DNA of 64,000 nt, taken from contig NZ_JACCBJ010000001.1 of the NCBI RefSeq assembly GCF_013408745.1, forward strand, positions 930,001-994,000, given 5' to 3'. The notes below the pieces were generated by a model. The model was given only the letters and a program-made list of their open reading frames with translations. It made no database searches and was not told the origin of the DNA. Numbering within the stretch: position 1 is the first letter of the stretch; each line of letters starts with the position of its first letter. The position numbers and the translations under genes are program-made. The stretch is from Leifsonia soli (GTDB lineage Bacteria; Actinomycetota; Actinomycetes; Actinomycetales; Microbacteriaceae). Shown piece after piece: positions 27,218 through 38,107 of the stretch.

Positions 27218-28555
27218 ATGACCCGCGAATTCTCCGTGCCCCAGTCCCGTCATCTCGTCACCGAGCTGCCCGGCCCGCGCTCGGTCGAACTGCAGCAGCG
27301 CCGGGTCGCCGCGGTCAGCCGCGGCGCCGGAACGCTGGCGAACATCTACATGGAGTCCGGGTCCGGCGCGATCCTGGTGGACGTCGACGGCAACCGGCTC
27401 ATCGACCTCGGGTGCGGGATCGGCGTGACCACGATCGGCCACGCGCATCCCGCCGTCGCCGCGGCCGCCGCAGAGCAGGCCGCCAAGCTGACCCACACGC
27501 TCTTCACGGTCACGCCCTACGAGAACTACGTCGCCGTCGCCGAGAAGCTGGCCGAGATCACGCCGGGCGACTTCGAGAAGCACAGCATCCTCGTCAACTC
27601 GGGTGCGGAGGCGGTCGAGAACGCCGTCAAGATCGCGCGCAAGTACACGGGCCGTCGCGCCATCGCGACGCTCGACCACGCCTTCCACGGCCGCACCAAC
27701 CTGACCATGGCGATGACGTACCGACCCTGGCCGGAGCGCGCGGGCATGGGGCCGTTCCCCGGCGAGATCTACAGCCTCCCGATCAGCTACCCGTTCCGCG
27801 ACCCCGAGGGGATGACGGGCGAGGAGGCCGCGGAGCGCACGATCGACTACATCCGCACCCACATCGGTGCGACGGAGCTGGCCGCCCTGTTCGTCGAGCC
27901 CATCCAGGGCGACGGCGGCATCATCATCCCGGCGCCCGGCTACTTCGCGCGCCTGGCCGAGTTCTGCGCCGAGAACGGCATCGTTTTCGTCGCCGACGAG
28001 ATCCAGGCAGGGATCGGCCGCACCGGCACGTGGTACTCGATCGAGCACCACGGCGTCGTGCCGGACCTCGTGACCAGCGCGAAGGGCATCGCCGGCGGTT
28101 TCCCGCTGGCAGCGGTGACCGGCCGTGCCGAGATCATGGATGCCGTCCAGCCCGGCGGGATCGGCGGCACCTTCGGCGGCAACCCGGTGTCGACCGCTGC
28201 CGCCCTCGCGGTGTTCCAGGCGTTCGAGGACGAGGACCTCCTCGCCGAGGCGCGGCGTGTCGAGAAGGCCCTGTGGTCGCGGATCGGGGACTGGGCCGAC
28301 CGCTTCCCGGTCGTCGGCGAGGTGCGCGGCAAGGGCGCCATGTTCGGCATCGAGCTGGTGGTGCCGGGGACGAAGAAGCCCAACCCGGAAGCCCTCGCCG
28401 CGGTGCTCGGCCACGCGACCCGCAACGGCGTCATCCCGCTCGACGCGGGCAGCTGGGACAGCGTGCTCCGCCTGCTCCCGTCGGTCGTGATCAGCGAGGA
28501 GCTCATCGACGACGCCGCGACGGTGCTCGAGGAGGCGCTCGGCCGGCTCGGCTGA
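27218..28555 (+). CDS. 4-aminobutyrate aminotransferase paralogue
   Basis: 445 residues from the ATG at 27218; TACGAT (27205-27210) ends 7 nt upstream, so the message is leaderless and the longer ATG at 27182 is rejected. Class III aminotransferase: GAEAVENAVKIARKYTGR, VEPIQGDGG, DEIQAGIGRTG and the PLP lysine in SAKGIAGG. It is strikingly similar to the gabT at 21710 (for example the PDL.. SAKGIAGG.PLAAVTGRAEIMD block), consistent with a duplication. It may act on GABA or another omega-amino acid such as 5-aminovalerate. A hairpin GCGTCC-GGC-GGACGC at 28564-28578 follows the stop. Confidence 0.88.
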   Translation: MTREFSVPQSRHLVTELPGPRSVELQQRRVAAVSRGAGTLANIYMESGSGAILVDVDGNRLIDLGCGIGVTTIGHAHPAVAAAAAEQAAKLTHTLFTVTPYENYVAVAEKLAEITPGDFEKHSILVNSGAEAVENAVKIARKYTGRRAIATLDHAFHGRTNLTMAMTYRPWPERAGMGPFPGEIYSLPISYPFRDPEGMTGEEAAERTIDYIRTHIGATELAALFVEPIQGDGGIIIPAPGYFARLAEFCAENGIVFVADEIQAGIGRTGTWYSIEHHGVVPDLVTSAKGIAGGFPLAAVTGRAEIMDAVQPGGIGGTFGGNPVSTAAALAVFQAFEDEDLLAEARRVEKALWSRIGDWADRFPVVGEVRGKGAMFGIELVVPGTKKPNPEALAAVLGHATRNGVIPLDAGSWDSVLRLLPSVVISEELIDDAATVLEEALGRLG

Positions 28556-28563
28556 GTCCGGCG

Positions 28564-28578
28564 GCGTCCGGCGGACGC
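28564..28578 (+). terminator. Short GC-rich hairpin after second aminotransferase gene
   Basis: GCGTCC and GGACGC pair around a 3-nt loop, 9 bp after the stop. No T-run follows, so termination efficiency is uncertain. The rest of the 216-bp gap to dxr shows nothing else besides the dxr -10 box. Confidence 0.35.
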
Positions 28579-28771
28579 TGCGGAACGGGGGAGGCGTATC
28601 CGTTCTCCCCGAGGCTGCAAAGGGAGGCGGATCGAGCCGACACGCCGGTCGCGGGCGGCGAATGGAGGAGCCTCGGGCCGTGCCCGTGGCGTGCGTCCTC
28701 CGTTCTCGCACGGAGGCGGCTGACCGGGACGCGCGCAGCCCGCCGGCCGCACCGTGCGTACGATGTCCCTC

Positions 28772-29857
28772 GTGCGCAGAGTCATCATCCTCGGGTCCAC
28801 GGGCTCCATCGGAACGCAGGCGCTCGACGTCGTCGCGGCGAACCCGGACCGGTTCCGCGTCGTCGGGCTGAGCGCCGGGCGCAATGCGGACGAGCTGGCT
28901 GCGCAGGCGGAGCGCTTCGGCGTGGTCGACACCGCCCTGGGCGCCGACGACTCCGAGCTGCTGGTGCGCTCGGTGGAGGCGGATGTGGTCCTGAACGGCA
29001 TCACCGGGTCCGTCGGACTGGGACCCACCCTGGCGGCGCTCGAGGTTGGCGCGACGCTGGCCCTGGCGAACAAGGAGTCGCTGATCGTCGGCGGGGGACT
29101 GGTCAAGCGCGCGGCCGCGCCCGGCCAGATCGTCCCGGTGGACTCCGAGCACTCCGCGATCGCGCAGGCGCTCCGCTCCGGCACCCGCGACGAAGTGCGG
29201 CGGCTCGTGCTCACGGCGTCCGGCGGCCCGTTCCGCGGTCGCTCGCGGGAGTCCTTGCGCGATGTGACCCCGCAGCAGGCGCTCGCGCATCCCACCTGGG
29301 ACATGGGGCTCGTCGTGACGACCAACTCATCCACCCTCGTCAACAAGGGCCTGGAGGTGATCGAGGCGCACCTGCTGTTCGACGTGCCCTACGACCGGAT
29401 CGACGTGACGGTGCACCCGCAGTCCGTCATCCACTCGATGGTCGAGTTCGTCGACGGGTCGACGATCGCGCAGGCGTCGCCGCCCGACATGCGGCTTCCG
29501 ATCTCGCTCGGTCTCGGCTGGCCCGACCGTGTTCCCGACGTGGGAGCCCCGCTCGACTGGACCTCGGCGCACACCTGGACGTTCGAGCCGCTCGACGACG
29601 AGGCGTTCCCCGCCGTGTCGCTGGCGAAGCGGGTCGGGCTGCAGGGCGGGACCTATCCCGCCGTCTTCAACGCCGCCAACGAGCAGGCGGTCGCCGCGTT
29701 CCACGCCGGCGCGATCGGCTATCTCGACATCGTGGGCACCGTGGAGCGCGTCGTCGATGCGCACGTGCCGTCGGGGGAGCTCACCCGCGAGTCGCTGGTC
29801 GAGACGGAGCGCTGGGCGCGGACCAAGGCCGACGCGCTGATCGCCGCGCGGTCATAG
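28772..29857 (+). CDS. dxr: 1-deoxy-D-xylulose 5-phosphate reductoisomerase
   Basis: 361 residues from the GTG at 28772, chosen because TACGAT (28759-28764) ends 7 nt upstream and the protein then begins [17 protein letters not shown], the standard Dxr N-terminus; ATG 28763 overlaps the -10. NADPH loop [18 protein letters not shown] and the active-site region [10 protein letters not shown] are intact. It converts DXP to methylerythritol 4-phosphate, the committed step of the MEP isoprenoid pathway. It precedes rseP and ispG, the common actinobacterial order. Confidence 0.97.
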   Translation: MRRVIILGSTGSIGTQALDVVAANPDRFRVVGLSAGRNADELAAQAERFGVVDTALGADDSELLVRSVEADVVLNGITGSVGLGPTLAALEVGATLALANKESLIVGGGLVKRAAAPGQIVPVDSEHSAIAQALRSGTRDEVRRLVLTASGGPFRGRSRESLRDVTPQQALAHPTWDMGLVVTTNSSTLVNKGLEVIEAHLLFDVPYDRIDVTVHPQSVIHSMVEFVDGSTIAQASPPDMRLPISLGLGWPDRVPDVGAPLDWTSAHTWTFEPLDDEAFPAVSLAKRVGLQGGTYPAVFNAANEQAVAAFHAGAIGYLDIVGTVERVVDAHVPSGELTRESLVETERWARTKADALIAARS

Positions 29858-29913
29858 CCGTCACCGAGGCGGCTCGCGGCCTGTTCCAAGGCGGCCGCCG
29901 CTAGCCTGAGGTC

Positions 29914-31245
29914 GTGGATTCCGTGCTCCTCTTCGTCCTGGGCGTCGTCATCATTCTGATCGGCGTCGCTCTGTCGATCGCGCTGCACGAGATCGGGCAC
30001 CTGGTTCCGGCCAAGCTCTTCGGCGTCAAGGTGACGCAGTACATGATCGGATTCGGCAAGACGCTCTTCTCGTTCCGCCGCGGCGAGACGGAATACGGCG
30101 TGAAGGCCATCCCGCTCGGCGGCTACATCTCGATGATCGGGATGTTCCCTCCGGGGAAGGAGGGCGGCCGCGGGCGCAATGCCACCACCGGATTCATGCA
30201 GCAGATGGTTCAGGACGCCCGTGTCGCCAGCTCCGAGACGGTCGCCGTGGGCGAGGAGGAGCGCACCTTCTACCGGCTGCCGGTGTGGAAGCGCATCGTC
30301 ATCATGTTCGGCGGCCCGTTCATGAACCTCCTCATCGGCGTGGTCTTGTTCGGTGTGCTCCTGATGGGCTTCGGCGCGCCGCAGAGCTCGACGACGGTCG
30401 CGACGGTGAGCCAGTGCGTGCTGCCGGCGTCGAGCACCGCCAAGACCTGCCCGGACGGCGCGCCGCAGGGTCCGGCGGCGGCTGCCGGTCTGAAGCCCGG
30501 CGACACGATCGTCAGCATCGACGGTCGGAAGATCAGCAGTTGGGACCAGTCCACGGCGATCATCCGCACGTCCGCCGGCCGCACCCTCACCGTCGTGCTC
30601 AGCCGCGACGGCGAGGAGCGCACGGTGCAGATCACACCGGTCGTGAACACGGTGGCCAAGACGGATGCGAATGGCGCCGTCGTGAAGGATGCGGCGGGCG
30701 GCATCGAGACGCTGAAGGTCGGGTTCGTCGGCATCGGACCCGTGGCGAAGCTCGTGCCGCAGCCGATCACGGCCGTGCTCCCGGCGGTCGGAGCCCAGAC
30801 CGGCGCCGTGTTCAACGTCTTCCTCCACCTCCCGCAGCGCATGGTCGACGTCTGGAACGCCGCCTTCGGCTCTGCGGAGCGCGACCCGAACGGTCCCATC
30901 AGCGTCGTCGGCATCGGCCGTGCGGCGGGGGAGCTGACGGCGCTCGACGGCGTCCCGGTGGTCGACAAGGTCTACACGATGATCGGGATGCTGGCCTCCC
31001 TCAACATCGCCCTGTTCGTCTTCAACCTCGTGCCGCTGCTTCCGCTCGACGGCGGTCACATCGCGGGAGCCCTCTGGGAGGGTCTGCGGCGCACCGTCGC
31101 GAAGCTGTTCCGTCGCCGCGACCCCGGTCCGGTCGACATGGCCAAGCTCATGCCGCTCACCTTCGCGGTCGTCATCGTGCTCGGCGGGATGAGTGTGCTG
31201 CTGATGTACGCGGACATCGTCAAGCCCGTCAACCTCTTCGGCTGA
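29914..31245 (+). CDS. rseP: Site-2 RIP metalloprotease
   Basis: 443 residues from the GTG at 29914; TAGCCT (29902-29907) ends 6 nt upstream, so the gene has its own leaderless promoter although dxr stops only 56 bp before. Zinc motif [10 protein letters not shown] in the first helix, a PDZ domain at about residues 180-260, and the second motif [12 protein letters not shown] in the C-terminal membrane region. RseP/Rip1 cleaves membrane-bound anti-sigma factors and other single-pass proteins within the bilayer. Confidence 0.95.
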   Translation: MDSVLLFVLGVVIILIGVALSIALHEIGHLVPAKLFGVKVTQYMIGFGKTLFSFRRGETEYGVKAIPLGGYISMIGMFPPGKEGGRGRNATTGFMQQMVQDARVASSETVAVGEEERTFYRLPVWKRIVIMFGGPFMNLLIGVVLFGVLLMGFGAPQSSTTVATVSQCVLPASSTAKTCPDGAPQGPAAAAGLKPGDTIVSIDGRKISSWDQSTAIIRTSAGRTLTVVLSRDGEERTVQITPVVNTVAKTDANGAVVKDAAGGIETLKVGFVGIGPVAKLVPQPITAVLPAVGAQTGAVFNVFLHLPQRMVDVWNAAFGSAERDPNGPISVVGIGRAAGELTALDGVPVVDKVYTMIGMLASLNIALFVFNLVPLLPLDGGHIAGALWEGLRRTVAKLFRRRDPGPVDMAKLMPLTFAVVIVLGGMSVLLMYADIVKPVNLFG

Positions 31246-31285
31246 CGTCCAGCCGGCTCTCACCCTGCCGCGTAGGATTGAGCGC

Positions 31286-32440
31286 GTGGCAGCAATCAAT
31301 CTGGGGATGCCCAAGGTCCCCGAAACCCTCGCACCCCGTCGCAAGTCCCGTCAGATCCGTGTCGGCAAAGTGCTGGTCGGCGGCGACGCCCCGATCAGCG
31401 TCCAGTCGATGACGACGACGCCGACGACCAACATCAACGCCACCCTGCAGCAGATCGCCGAGCTCACGGCGTCCGGCTGCGACATCGTCCGTGTCGCCGT
31501 CCCGAGCCGCGACGACGCCGAGGCACTGCCGATCATCGCCAAGAAGAGCCAGATCCCGGTCATCGCCGACATCCACTTCCAGCCGAACTACGTCTATGCG
31601 GCCATCGACGCCGGGTGCGCGGCCGTCCGCGTGAACCCCGGCAACATCCGCAAGTTCGACGACCAGGTGGGCGAGATCGCCCGCCGCGCGAAGGCCGCGG
31701 GCGTCTCGTTGCGCATCGGCGTCAACGCCGGCTCGCTCGACCGCCGCCTGCTCGAGAAGTACGGGAAGGCGACCCCGGAGGCTCTCGTCGAGTCGGCCGT
31801 CTGGGAGGCGAGTCTCTTCGAAGAGCACGACTTCCACGACTTCAAGATCTCGGTCAAGCACAACGACCCCATCGTGATGGTGAAGGCGTACCGGATGCTC
31901 GCCGAGCGCGGTGACTGGCCGCTCCACCTCGGCGTGACCGAGGCCGGCCCGGCGTTCCAGGGCACCATCAAGTCGGCGACCGCGTTCGGCATCCTGCTCG
32001 GCGAGGGCATCGGCGACACGATCCGCGTCTCGCTGTCCGCTCCTCCGGCCGAAGAGGTCAAGGTGGGCCTGCAGATCCTGCAGTCGCTGAACCTGCGCGA
32101 GCGCAAGCTCGAGATCGTCTCCTGCCCGAGCTGCGGCCGCGCCCAGGTCGACGTGTACTCGCTCGCCGACAGCGTCACCGAGGGTCTGCAGGGCATGAGC
32201 GTTCCGCTCCGCGTGGCGGTCATGGGCTGCGTCGTGAACGGCCCGGGCGAGGCCCGAGAGGCCGACCTCGGCGTCGCCAGCGGCAACGGCAAGGGCCAGA
32301 TCTTCGTCAAGGGCGAGGTCATCAAGACCGTCCCCGAGTCGGAGATCGTCGCGACGCTCATCGAGGAGGCGAACCGCCTCGCCGAGGAGATGGAGGACCG
32401 CCCCTCGGGCGAGCCGACGGTCAGCGTCGGCGCGCACTGA
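31286..32440 (+). CDS. ispG: 4-hydroxy-3-methylbut-2-enyl-diphosphate synthase
   Basis: 384 residues from the GTG at 31286, 7 nt after TAGGAT (31273-31278), hence leaderless. N-terminal TIM barrel, and C-terminal 4Fe-4S cysteines in [11 protein letters not shown] and [11 protein letters not shown]. It reduces MEcPP to HMBPP in the MEP pathway, the same pathway as dxr 2.5 kb upstream. Its last 20 bp overlap the 3' end of the convergent RNB ribonuclease gene. Confidence 0.97.
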   Translation: MAAINLGMPKVPETLAPRRKSRQIRVGKVLVGGDAPISVQSMTTTPTTNINATLQQIAELTASGCDIVRVAVPSRDDAEALPIIAKKSQIPVIADIHFQPNYVYAAIDAGCAAVRVNPGNIRKFDDQVGEIARRAKAAGVSLRIGVNAGSLDRRLLEKYGKATPEALVESAVWEASLFEEHDFHDFKISVKHNDPIVMVKAYRMLAERGDWPLHLGVTEAGPAFQGTIKSATAFGILLGEGIGDTIRVSLSAPPAEEVKVGLQILQSLNLRERKLEIVSCPSCGRAQVDVYSLADSVTEGLQGMSVPLRVAVMGCVVNGPGEAREADLGVASGNGKGQIFVKGEVIKTVPESEIVATLIEEANRLAEEMEDRPSGEPTVSVGAH

Positions 32441-33896
32441 GCGGCGGAGCCGCGGAGGACGGCGTCGCGTCCGCCGGCTCGAAGCCGACCTTCCCGGTGG
32501 GGATGTCGGCGGCCGTGACGCGCAGCCGCACGCGGTCACCCGGGGTCACGCCGTCCCAGCGGGGGACGGAAGCGGTGACGGCCGGGTCGTCGAGCTGAAC
32601 GAGGACGGTTCCGTTGCGCACGGCGAGCACCGTCGCGTCGAGGACGGCGCCGATGCGCGAGCTGAGGAGCGCCGCCTCGACGCGGTCGACGGCCCCGGAG
32701 TCCAGCTGTGCGGCGAGCCGGTTCGACGCCCCCATGATCGACGGCAGCTCGCCGAGTGACGACCGCGCCCACTCCGGCACCGGCAGCCCGGCGCAGAGTG
32801 CCTCGCAGATGACGAGCCCCCAGCGGTCGACGAGCCGGCGGAGGGGAGCCGTGACGTGGGCGTATGGGGCGGCTATGGCGGACTGCTGCGGGTCGGCGGG
32901 CGGTTCGCCGTCGAGGACGACGTAGCCCGCCCCGCGGAACAGCGCCGTCGCGGCCTGCAGCACCGCGGCCGCGCGAGGCTCGGCACGATTGAGGGAATGG
33001 AGGTACTCGCCGTACGGCACCCCCTCCGCCCACGGCAGGCCGAGCGCGGCGGTCTGCGTCCGGAACGCGGCGAACGCGTCCGGCGATGGCGCGGGCATCG
33101 TGCGCAGGATGCCGACCCCGGCCTCAAGCATCAGGGAGCCCGCCGCCATGCCGGTGAGCAGCGAGAGCTGCGCGTTCCACTCCTCGACCGGCAGCGTGGC
33201 ACGGCGCTGCAGCGTGTAGGCCCCGTCGCGGAAGACGATCTCCTCGTCCGGAGTGTTGAGACTCGCGCCTCCGCGCTCTCGTTCGCAGGCGATCCGGAGG
33301 GGGCCGACCTCGCTTAGCAGGGCGAGCTCCTGCGGCGCGGAACCGTCGTCGATCGCGGCCTGCGCCTCCTCGTAGCTCCACTGACGACGCGACCGGATGC
33401 GGGCGCGCGACACCTGCGCCGCTGTCGCGTGTCCGCGCCCGTCGAGCGCGATGTCCCAGACGAACGCGCCGCGCACGACGTCGGGGAGCAGCGACCCCGC
33501 GTCCTCGCCGATCGCCGCCGGGTGCAGCGGGACGCGGCCGTCCGGCGCGTACAGGGTCTGCCCGCGGTGCCGCGCCTCCGTGTCCACTGCGCCGTCCGGA
33601 CGGACGAGGGAGGGGACGTCGGCGATCGCGTAGAGCACCCGGAAGCCGCCGGGGGTGCGTGCGAGATGCAGGGCCTGGTCGAGGTCGGTGGACCCGGCGG
33701 GATCGATGGTGAGGAACGGCACATCGGTCAGATCCGCGTCCGGCAGGGGATGCGCGGCGGCGGCGGAACGCGCCTCGGCTTCGACCGGCTCGGGGAAGGC
33801 GTCCGGCAGGCCGAGCTCGTGCCGGAACGCCGCGAGCGAGGCGGCGAGGGGAGCGGCGGAAGCGGAATCGACGACGCGGGTCCGGCGGTCGGGCAT
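32421..33896 (-). CDS. RNB-domain ribonuclease
   Basis: 491 residues. The RNB catalytic centre is [16 protein letters not shown] (about residue 56) with its aspartates, and [16 protein letters not shown] near residue 340 matches the conserved C-terminal part of RNase II/R. It lacks cold-shock domains at the N-terminus and shows only a weak S1-like fold at the end, so it is a compact actinobacterial RNB exonuclease (3'-5'), not full-length RNase R. TAGGGT (minus strand, 33903-33908) lies 6 nt before the ATG: leaderless. The 3' end overlaps ispG by 20 bp. Confidence 0.88.
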   Translation of the reverse strand: MPDRRTRVVDSASAAPLAASLAAFRHELGLPDAFPEPVEAEARSAAAAHPLPDADLTDVPFLTIDPAGSTDLDQALHLARTPGGFRVLYAIADVPSLVRPDGAVDTEARHRGQTLYAPDGRVPLHPAAIGEDAGSLLPDVVRGAFVWDIALDGRGHATAAQVSRARIRSRRQWSYEEAQAAIDDGSAPQELALLSEVGPLRIACERERGGASLNTPDEEIVFRDGAYTLQRRATLPVEEWNAQLSLLTGMAAGSLMLEAGVGILRTMPAPSPDAFAAFRTQTAALGLPWAEGVPYGEYLHSLNRAEPRAAAVLQAATALFRGAGYVVLDGEPPADPQQSAIAAPYAHVTAPLRRLVDRWGLVICEALCAGLPVPEWARSSLGELPSIMGASNRLAAQLDSGAVDRVEAALLSSRIGAVLDATVLAVRNGTVLVQLDDPAVTASVPRWDGVTPGDRVRLRVTAADIPTGKVGFEPADATPSSAAPPLSARRR

Positions 33897-34018
33897 GCCG
33901 CCACCCTAGCCTCCGCGCCCGACGGGACGGATCCGTCCACAGCTGCACACCTGAGCGGACTCTCCCCAGGCGCCGGCCACCGGCGTGCGCCCCGTCGCCC
34001 GCCCTCTAACATGGAACG

Positions 34019-35785
34019 GTGCCTACACGCTTGAGCAACTACTTCCTCCGCACCCTCCGTGAAGACCCCTCCGACGCCGAGGTCACCAGCCACCGCCTGC
34101 TGGTCCGCGCCGGATACATCCGCCGTCAGGCGCCGGGGATCTTCGCGTGGCTGCCGCTGGGGCTGCGCGTGAAGGAGAAGATCGAGCGCATCATCCGCGA
34201 GGAGATGGCGGCCGCCGGGGCGCACGAGGTGCACTTCCCCGCGCTGCTGCCCCGCGAGCCCTACGAGGCGACGGGCCGGTGGGAGGAGTACGGCGACGGC
34301 ATCTTCCGGCTCAAAGACCGCAAGGACGCCGACTATCTGCTCGCTCCGACGCACGAAGAGGTCTTCACGCTGCTCGTGAAAGACCTGTACTCGTCGTACA
34401 AAGACCTCCCGCTGACGATCTTCCAGATCCAGGACAAGTACCGCGACGAGGCACGTCCGCGGGCCGGCCTGCTGCGCGGGCGCGAGTTCACGATGAAGGA
34501 CGCCTACTCGTTCGACTACACCGACGCGGGCCTCGACACGAGCTACATGGCGCAGCGCGACGCCTACGAGCGCATCTTCACGCGGCTCGGGCTGTCGTAT
34601 GTGATCGTCCAGGCCGACGCCGGCGCCATGGGCGGCTCGCGGTCGGAGGAGTTCCTGCACCCGACGGTGGTCGGCGAAGACACGTTCGTGCGCTCGCCCG
34701 GCGGCTACGCGGCCAACGTCGAGGCGTTCACCACGCTGGCGCCTCCCACCCGCTCCTACGAGAAGCTGACGCCCCAGGAGGTGCTCGACACCCCGGGCAC
34801 GCCCACCATCCAGTCGCTCGTCGAGCTGGCCAACGAGAAGCACCCCCGGCCGGACGGCCGCTCGTGGACGGCCGCCGACACGCTCAAGAACGTCGTGCTC
34901 GCCCTGACGCACCTCGACGGAACGCGCGACCTGGTGGTCGTCGGGCTGCCCGGCGACCGCGAGGTCGACATGAAGCGTGCGGAGGTCGCCTTCGCGCCCG
35001 CCGAGGTCGAGGCCGCGACGGACGAGGACTTCGCCAGGCACCCCGGCCTCGTCAAGGGCTACATCGGCCCCTGGTCGCCCGAGGGCGCCGTTCTGGGCGA
35101 GGAGTCCGCGACCGGCATCCGCTACGTCGTCGACCCGCGCGTGGTGGACGGCTCCGGCTGGATCACCGGTGCGAACATCGACGGAAAGCACGTCTTCGGG
35201 CTCGTCGCGGGCCGCGACTTCGGCTGGGACGGCGTCGTCGAGGCCGCCGAGGTCAAGGCGGGCGATCCCGCGCCGGACGGCTCCGGCCCCGTCGAGCTCG
35301 CCCGCGGCATGGAGATCGGCCACGTCTTCCAGCTCGGCCGCAAGTACGCGGAGGCGCTCGGCCTCAAGGTGCTCGACGAGAACGGCAAGCTCGTCACGGT
35401 CACCATGGGCTCGTACGGCATCGGCGTGACGCGCATCCTCGCGATCATCGCGGAGGAGAACAACGACGAGCGCGGCCTGGTGTGGCCGGAGTCGGTCTCG
35501 CCGTTCGATGTGCACGTGGTCGCCACCGGCCGTGACCAGGTCGCCTACGACCTGGCGGAGGAGGTCATCGCGCAGCTGGAGGACGCCCGTCTCGACGTGC
35601 TCTACGACGACCGGCCGAAGGTGTCGCCGGGCGTGAAGTTCGGCGATGCCGAGCTGATCGGCGTCCCGCGGGTGCTGGTCGTCGGCCGCGGGGCCGCTGA
35701 CGGCGAGGTCGAGCTGTGGAACCGCCGCACCGGCGACCGCCGCACGCTGCCCGTCGCGGAGGCCGTGGCCGAGCTCACGGCGTAG
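34019..35785 (+). CDS. proS: Prolyl-tRNA synthetase
   Basis: 588 residues, the bacterial form with an editing insertion. It charges tRNA-Pro. Class II motif 2 lies in [21 protein letters not shown] (about residues 141-160), motif 3 in [12 protein letters not shown], and the anticodon domain is at the C-terminus ([12 protein letters not shown]). Starts with the GTG at 34019, 6 nt after TAACAT (34007-34012), so probably leaderless. Only about 120 bp separate it from the divergent RNB gene. Confidence 0.97.
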   Translation: MPTRLSNYFLRTLREDPSDAEVTSHRLLVRAGYIRRQAPGIFAWLPLGLRVKEKIERIIREEMAAAGAHEVHFPALLPREPYEATGRWEEYGDGIFRLKDRKDADYLLAPTHEEVFTLLVKDLYSSYKDLPLTIFQIQDKYRDEARPRAGLLRGREFTMKDAYSFDYTDAGLDTSYMAQRDAYERIFTRLGLSYVIVQADAGAMGGSRSEEFLHPTVVGEDTFVRSPGGYAANVEAFTTLAPPTRSYEKLTPQEVLDTPGTPTIQSLVELANEKHPRPDGRSWTAADTLKNVVLALTHLDGTRDLVVVGLPGDREVDMKRAEVAFAPAEVEAATDEDFARHPGLVKGYIGPWSPEGAVLGEESATGIRYVVDPRVVDGSGWITGANIDGKHVFGLVAGRDFGWDGVVEAAEVKAGDPAPDGSGPVELARGMEIGHVFQLGRKYAEALGLKVLDENGKLVTVTMGSYGIGVTRILAIIAEENNDERGLVWPESVSPFDVHVVATGRDQVAYDLAEEVIAQLEDARLDVLYDDRPKVSPGVKFGDAELIGVPRVLVVGRGAADGEVELWNRRTGDRRTLPVAEAVAELTA

Positions 35786-35853
35786 CGCGCTGCGTCGCGG
35801 CTCCCGCCGGGTCCCTCGGCTCCCGACGCCGAACCGCGCCGCGTCGCATCGGG

Positions 35854-36948
35854 TCAGCCGGTCGACGCGTCGTCGCCGGCGATCTCGACGTGGATGCGGC
35901 GGAGGTCCTCCACGAGCGAGCCGATCAGCACCCAGTGCCGGGGGTCCGGCGTCGCGACCGTCAGCGGCGCCGTGAGCACGGGGATGCCCGCCGTCTCGGT
36001 CCCCGGCTCGACGATCGGCTCGTCCGGGTCGCGCGCCAGCAACCGGAGGTCGTGGGCGGCCCTGTGCAGCTCCTCGGCGATCGCGTGGATGGTCGGCTCG
36101 CCCGCCAGGCTGTCGTCGTAGTGGTCGTGGTAGGCGCGCGTCATCCCGAGCGTGCGGTTGATCAGCGGTCGCAGCCGATCGAAGAGCTCCTGGTCGTGCT
36201 GCAGGAACACCCGGTGCTTGCGCTGTCGCGGGTTCAGCGACAGGCTCTCGTCGGCCGCGATCAGCGCCGCCTGCGCCTTGGTCTCCATCGGGCGCAGCAG
36301 GCGCGCTTCGATGAGGAGCGCATCCAGCTCGGCGCGCGTCTGCTCCGTGGTCAGCGCGGTGGCGAGCCGGTCCAGGGTGGATGCGATCTCACGGCCGAGC
36401 GCGATGACCGCCTGGCGTGCCGGTGCCGTCAGCACCGGCGGGACGACGGCGACGTTGACGACGACGCCGATCACCGCGCCGATCACCGTCTCCACGATCC
36501 GGGCGAGCGCGTACTGCGGGTCGGAAGCGCCGATCGCGAGCACCAGCATCGCGGTGATGGGCACCTGGTTGGCCGTACCCGGCGTCAGGCGGAGCGCCCA
36601 GGCGAGGAGCACGGAGACGACGACCGCGAGCAGCACGATCCAGCTGTTCGTCCCGAACGCCAGACCGATGAGGTAGGCGATCACGACCCCGACGATCACA
36701 CCGATCGAGCGCTCGATCGCGCGCCCGACGGACTGGTTGACGCTCGGCTGGACGACGAGCAGCGCGGCGATGGTCGCGAAGACCGGCAGCTCGCCGTGCA
36801 CGAAGATGCTCGCGACCGTCCAGGCCAGGATCATCGCGACAGCCGTCTTCACCACCTGCAGGAAGGGCGCGCGCGTCGAGGTGCGGATGGTGGCGGGGAG
36901 GGCGATCCCCGCCGGGAGCCGGCGTCCGGACGATCTGGTGCGTGCCAC
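35854..36948 (-). CDS. FUSC-family membrane protein
   Basis: 364 residues. Around six N-terminal transmembrane helices (about residues 28-185) with the FUSC signature near VVQPSVNQSVGRAIERSIGVIVG, then a cytoplasmic helical domain rich in Arg and Leu. FUSC proteins resemble aromatic-acid exporters (AaeB) and fusaric-acid resistance pumps; substrate unknown. The -10 TAGCGT (minus strand, 36955-36960), 6 nt before the GTG start, overlaps the stop codon of the upstream glycosylase gene, giving a separate leaderless message inside an apparent operon. Confidence 0.85.
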   Translation of the reverse strand: MARTRSSGRRLPAGIALPATIRTSTRAPFLQVVKTAVAMILAWTVASIFVHGELPVFATIAALLVVQPSVNQSVGRAIERSIGVIVGVVIAYLIGLAFGTNSWIVLLAVVVSVLLAWALRLTPGTANQVPITAMLVLAIGASDPQYALARIVETVIGAVIGVVVNVAVVPPVLTAPARQAVIALGREIASTLDRLATALTTEQTRAELDALLIEARLLRPMETKAQAALIAADESLSLNPRQRKHRVFLQHDQELFDRLRPLINRTLGMTRAYHDHYDDSLAGEPTIHAIAEELHRAAHDLRLLARDPDEPIVEPGTETAGIPVLTAPLTVATPDPRHWVLIGSLVEDLRRIHVEIAGDDASTG

Positions 36949-36957
36949 CCCTCAACG

Positions 36958-38049
36958 CTACCCGGCGGCGTACGTCGCGTACGCCCGCGCGGACCGCTGC
37001 AGCTGCGTCTCGCGGGCGGCGCTCAGCGACGAGAACGGCTGGGGCGTCACCCGGCCGCCCTCGCGTCGCCAGGTTCCGACGACCCGGCCGGCGGCCACGA
37101 TGATCGGCTGGAAGATGCCGTTGTTGCCGGGAACGATCAGCTCCCAGTGCTCGTCGTCGAGGATGGGCGTGCGGTCCTGGTAGCCGAGCAGGTATTCGTC
37201 GAAGGCGGGCAGGAGGTGCACGGCGTCCTTCTCGGAGCGTGTCGGCGGTGCGGAGACGGCGCGGTCGGCCAGCTCCGCCGTCAGCAGGTACTCCACACCG
37301 TCGACCTCGAGTGTGGTCAGCGCGTCCCCGAGCACGGAACGCGCCGTCTTCGCGAGCGCGACCGTCCCCTTCGTCCACCACACGAAGTCCTTGACGGTGG
37401 CCGGACCGTGGCCCTCCAGGTACCGGAGGAGGAAGCGCGCAGCCGCCTCGTCCGGTTCGAGGGCGGGAGGCGGGGGAGCCCACTCGTCGAGCAGCACCAG
37501 CGCCTGCGTCGGATTGCCGTTGGCGGAGCGGACGACGGGACCCCAGCAGAGCAGGCCGGTCTGGGCGAGGAAGTAGATCAGGTGGTAGCCGCGCTGCCCT
37601 GTCGTCGTCAGCCCTGCGCCCTCCCACAATTGCATCAGCTCGGCGCGGCCGATGCTTCCTCCGCCGGTGAGCGCTGCCGTGACGACGTCGGCGGCGCGGG
37701 CGAAGTCCGCGGCGGTGAGCTCGAGCTGCTGCTGGCGCCGCGCGAGACCGGCCACGATGCGGTCGGTGGTCACCGAGAGCATCCAGCGCAGGTCCTCCGG
37801 CGGGACGAAGTGCAGGGTGCCGCGCATGGGCCAGGAGCGGATCACGAGTCCGGCGTCGAGCGCGGCGAGGACGTCGCTCTGGGTGGCGCCGGTCGTCCGC
37901 AGCGCGAGCGCCCAGCAGCCGGCGGCGAAGTCCTGGCCCTGGAGCGCGAGCAGCCGCCGGGCCACGGAAGCGGGGTCGGGTTCGCGCGGCCCGTCGATCG
38001 CCTGGGCGAGCCGGCGGAGGCGGAGCAGGTCGGAGCGGCGGGCGGGCAT
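36958..38049 (-). CDS. AlkZ-like winged-helix DNA glycosylase family protein
   Basis: 363 residues from the ATG at 38049, 7 nt after CATGCT on the minus strand; an ATG at 38061 is the alternative. It belongs to the HTH_42 (YcaQ/AlkZ) family: the Q-x-Q catalytic pair is present in LALQGQDFAAG (about residue 36), followed by RSWPMRGTLHFV and three winged-helix modules. AlkZ enzymes excise bulky alkyl lesions or unhook interstrand crosslinks, often to resist a natural product. No biosynthetic genes lie nearby, so it is probably a general repair homologue (YcaQ or AlkX-like). Confidence 0.85.
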   Translation of the reverse strand: MPARRSDLLRLRRLAQAIDGPREPDPASVARRLLALQGQDFAAGCWALALRTTGATQSDVLAALDAGLVIRSWPMRGTLHFVPPEDLRWMLSVTTDRIVAGLARRQQQLELTAADFARAADVVTAALTGGGSIGRAELMQLWEGAGLTTTGQRGYHLIYFLAQTGLLCWGPVVRSANGNPTQALVLLDEWAPPPPALEPDEAAARFLLRYLEGHGPATVKDFVWWTKGTVALAKTARSVLGDALTTLEVDGVEYLLTAELADRAVSAPPTRSEKDAVHLLPAFDEYLLGYQDRTPILDDEHWELIVPGNNGIFQPIIVAAGRVVGTWRREGGRVTPQPFSSLSAARETQLQRSARAYATYAAG

Positions 38050-38107
38050 GGCAGCCAGCATGCCAGGGACCGCCGACGCGCGCGAATGGCCGCAGGCCCG
38101 GGAGCGC

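Noticed and set aside
26153..29290. Upstream extension of the FKBP gene to 29290 on the minus strand
   Set aside because: The extension is antisense to the second aminotransferase and dxr; the true start is the GTG at 27133 followed by a lipoprotein signal peptide.
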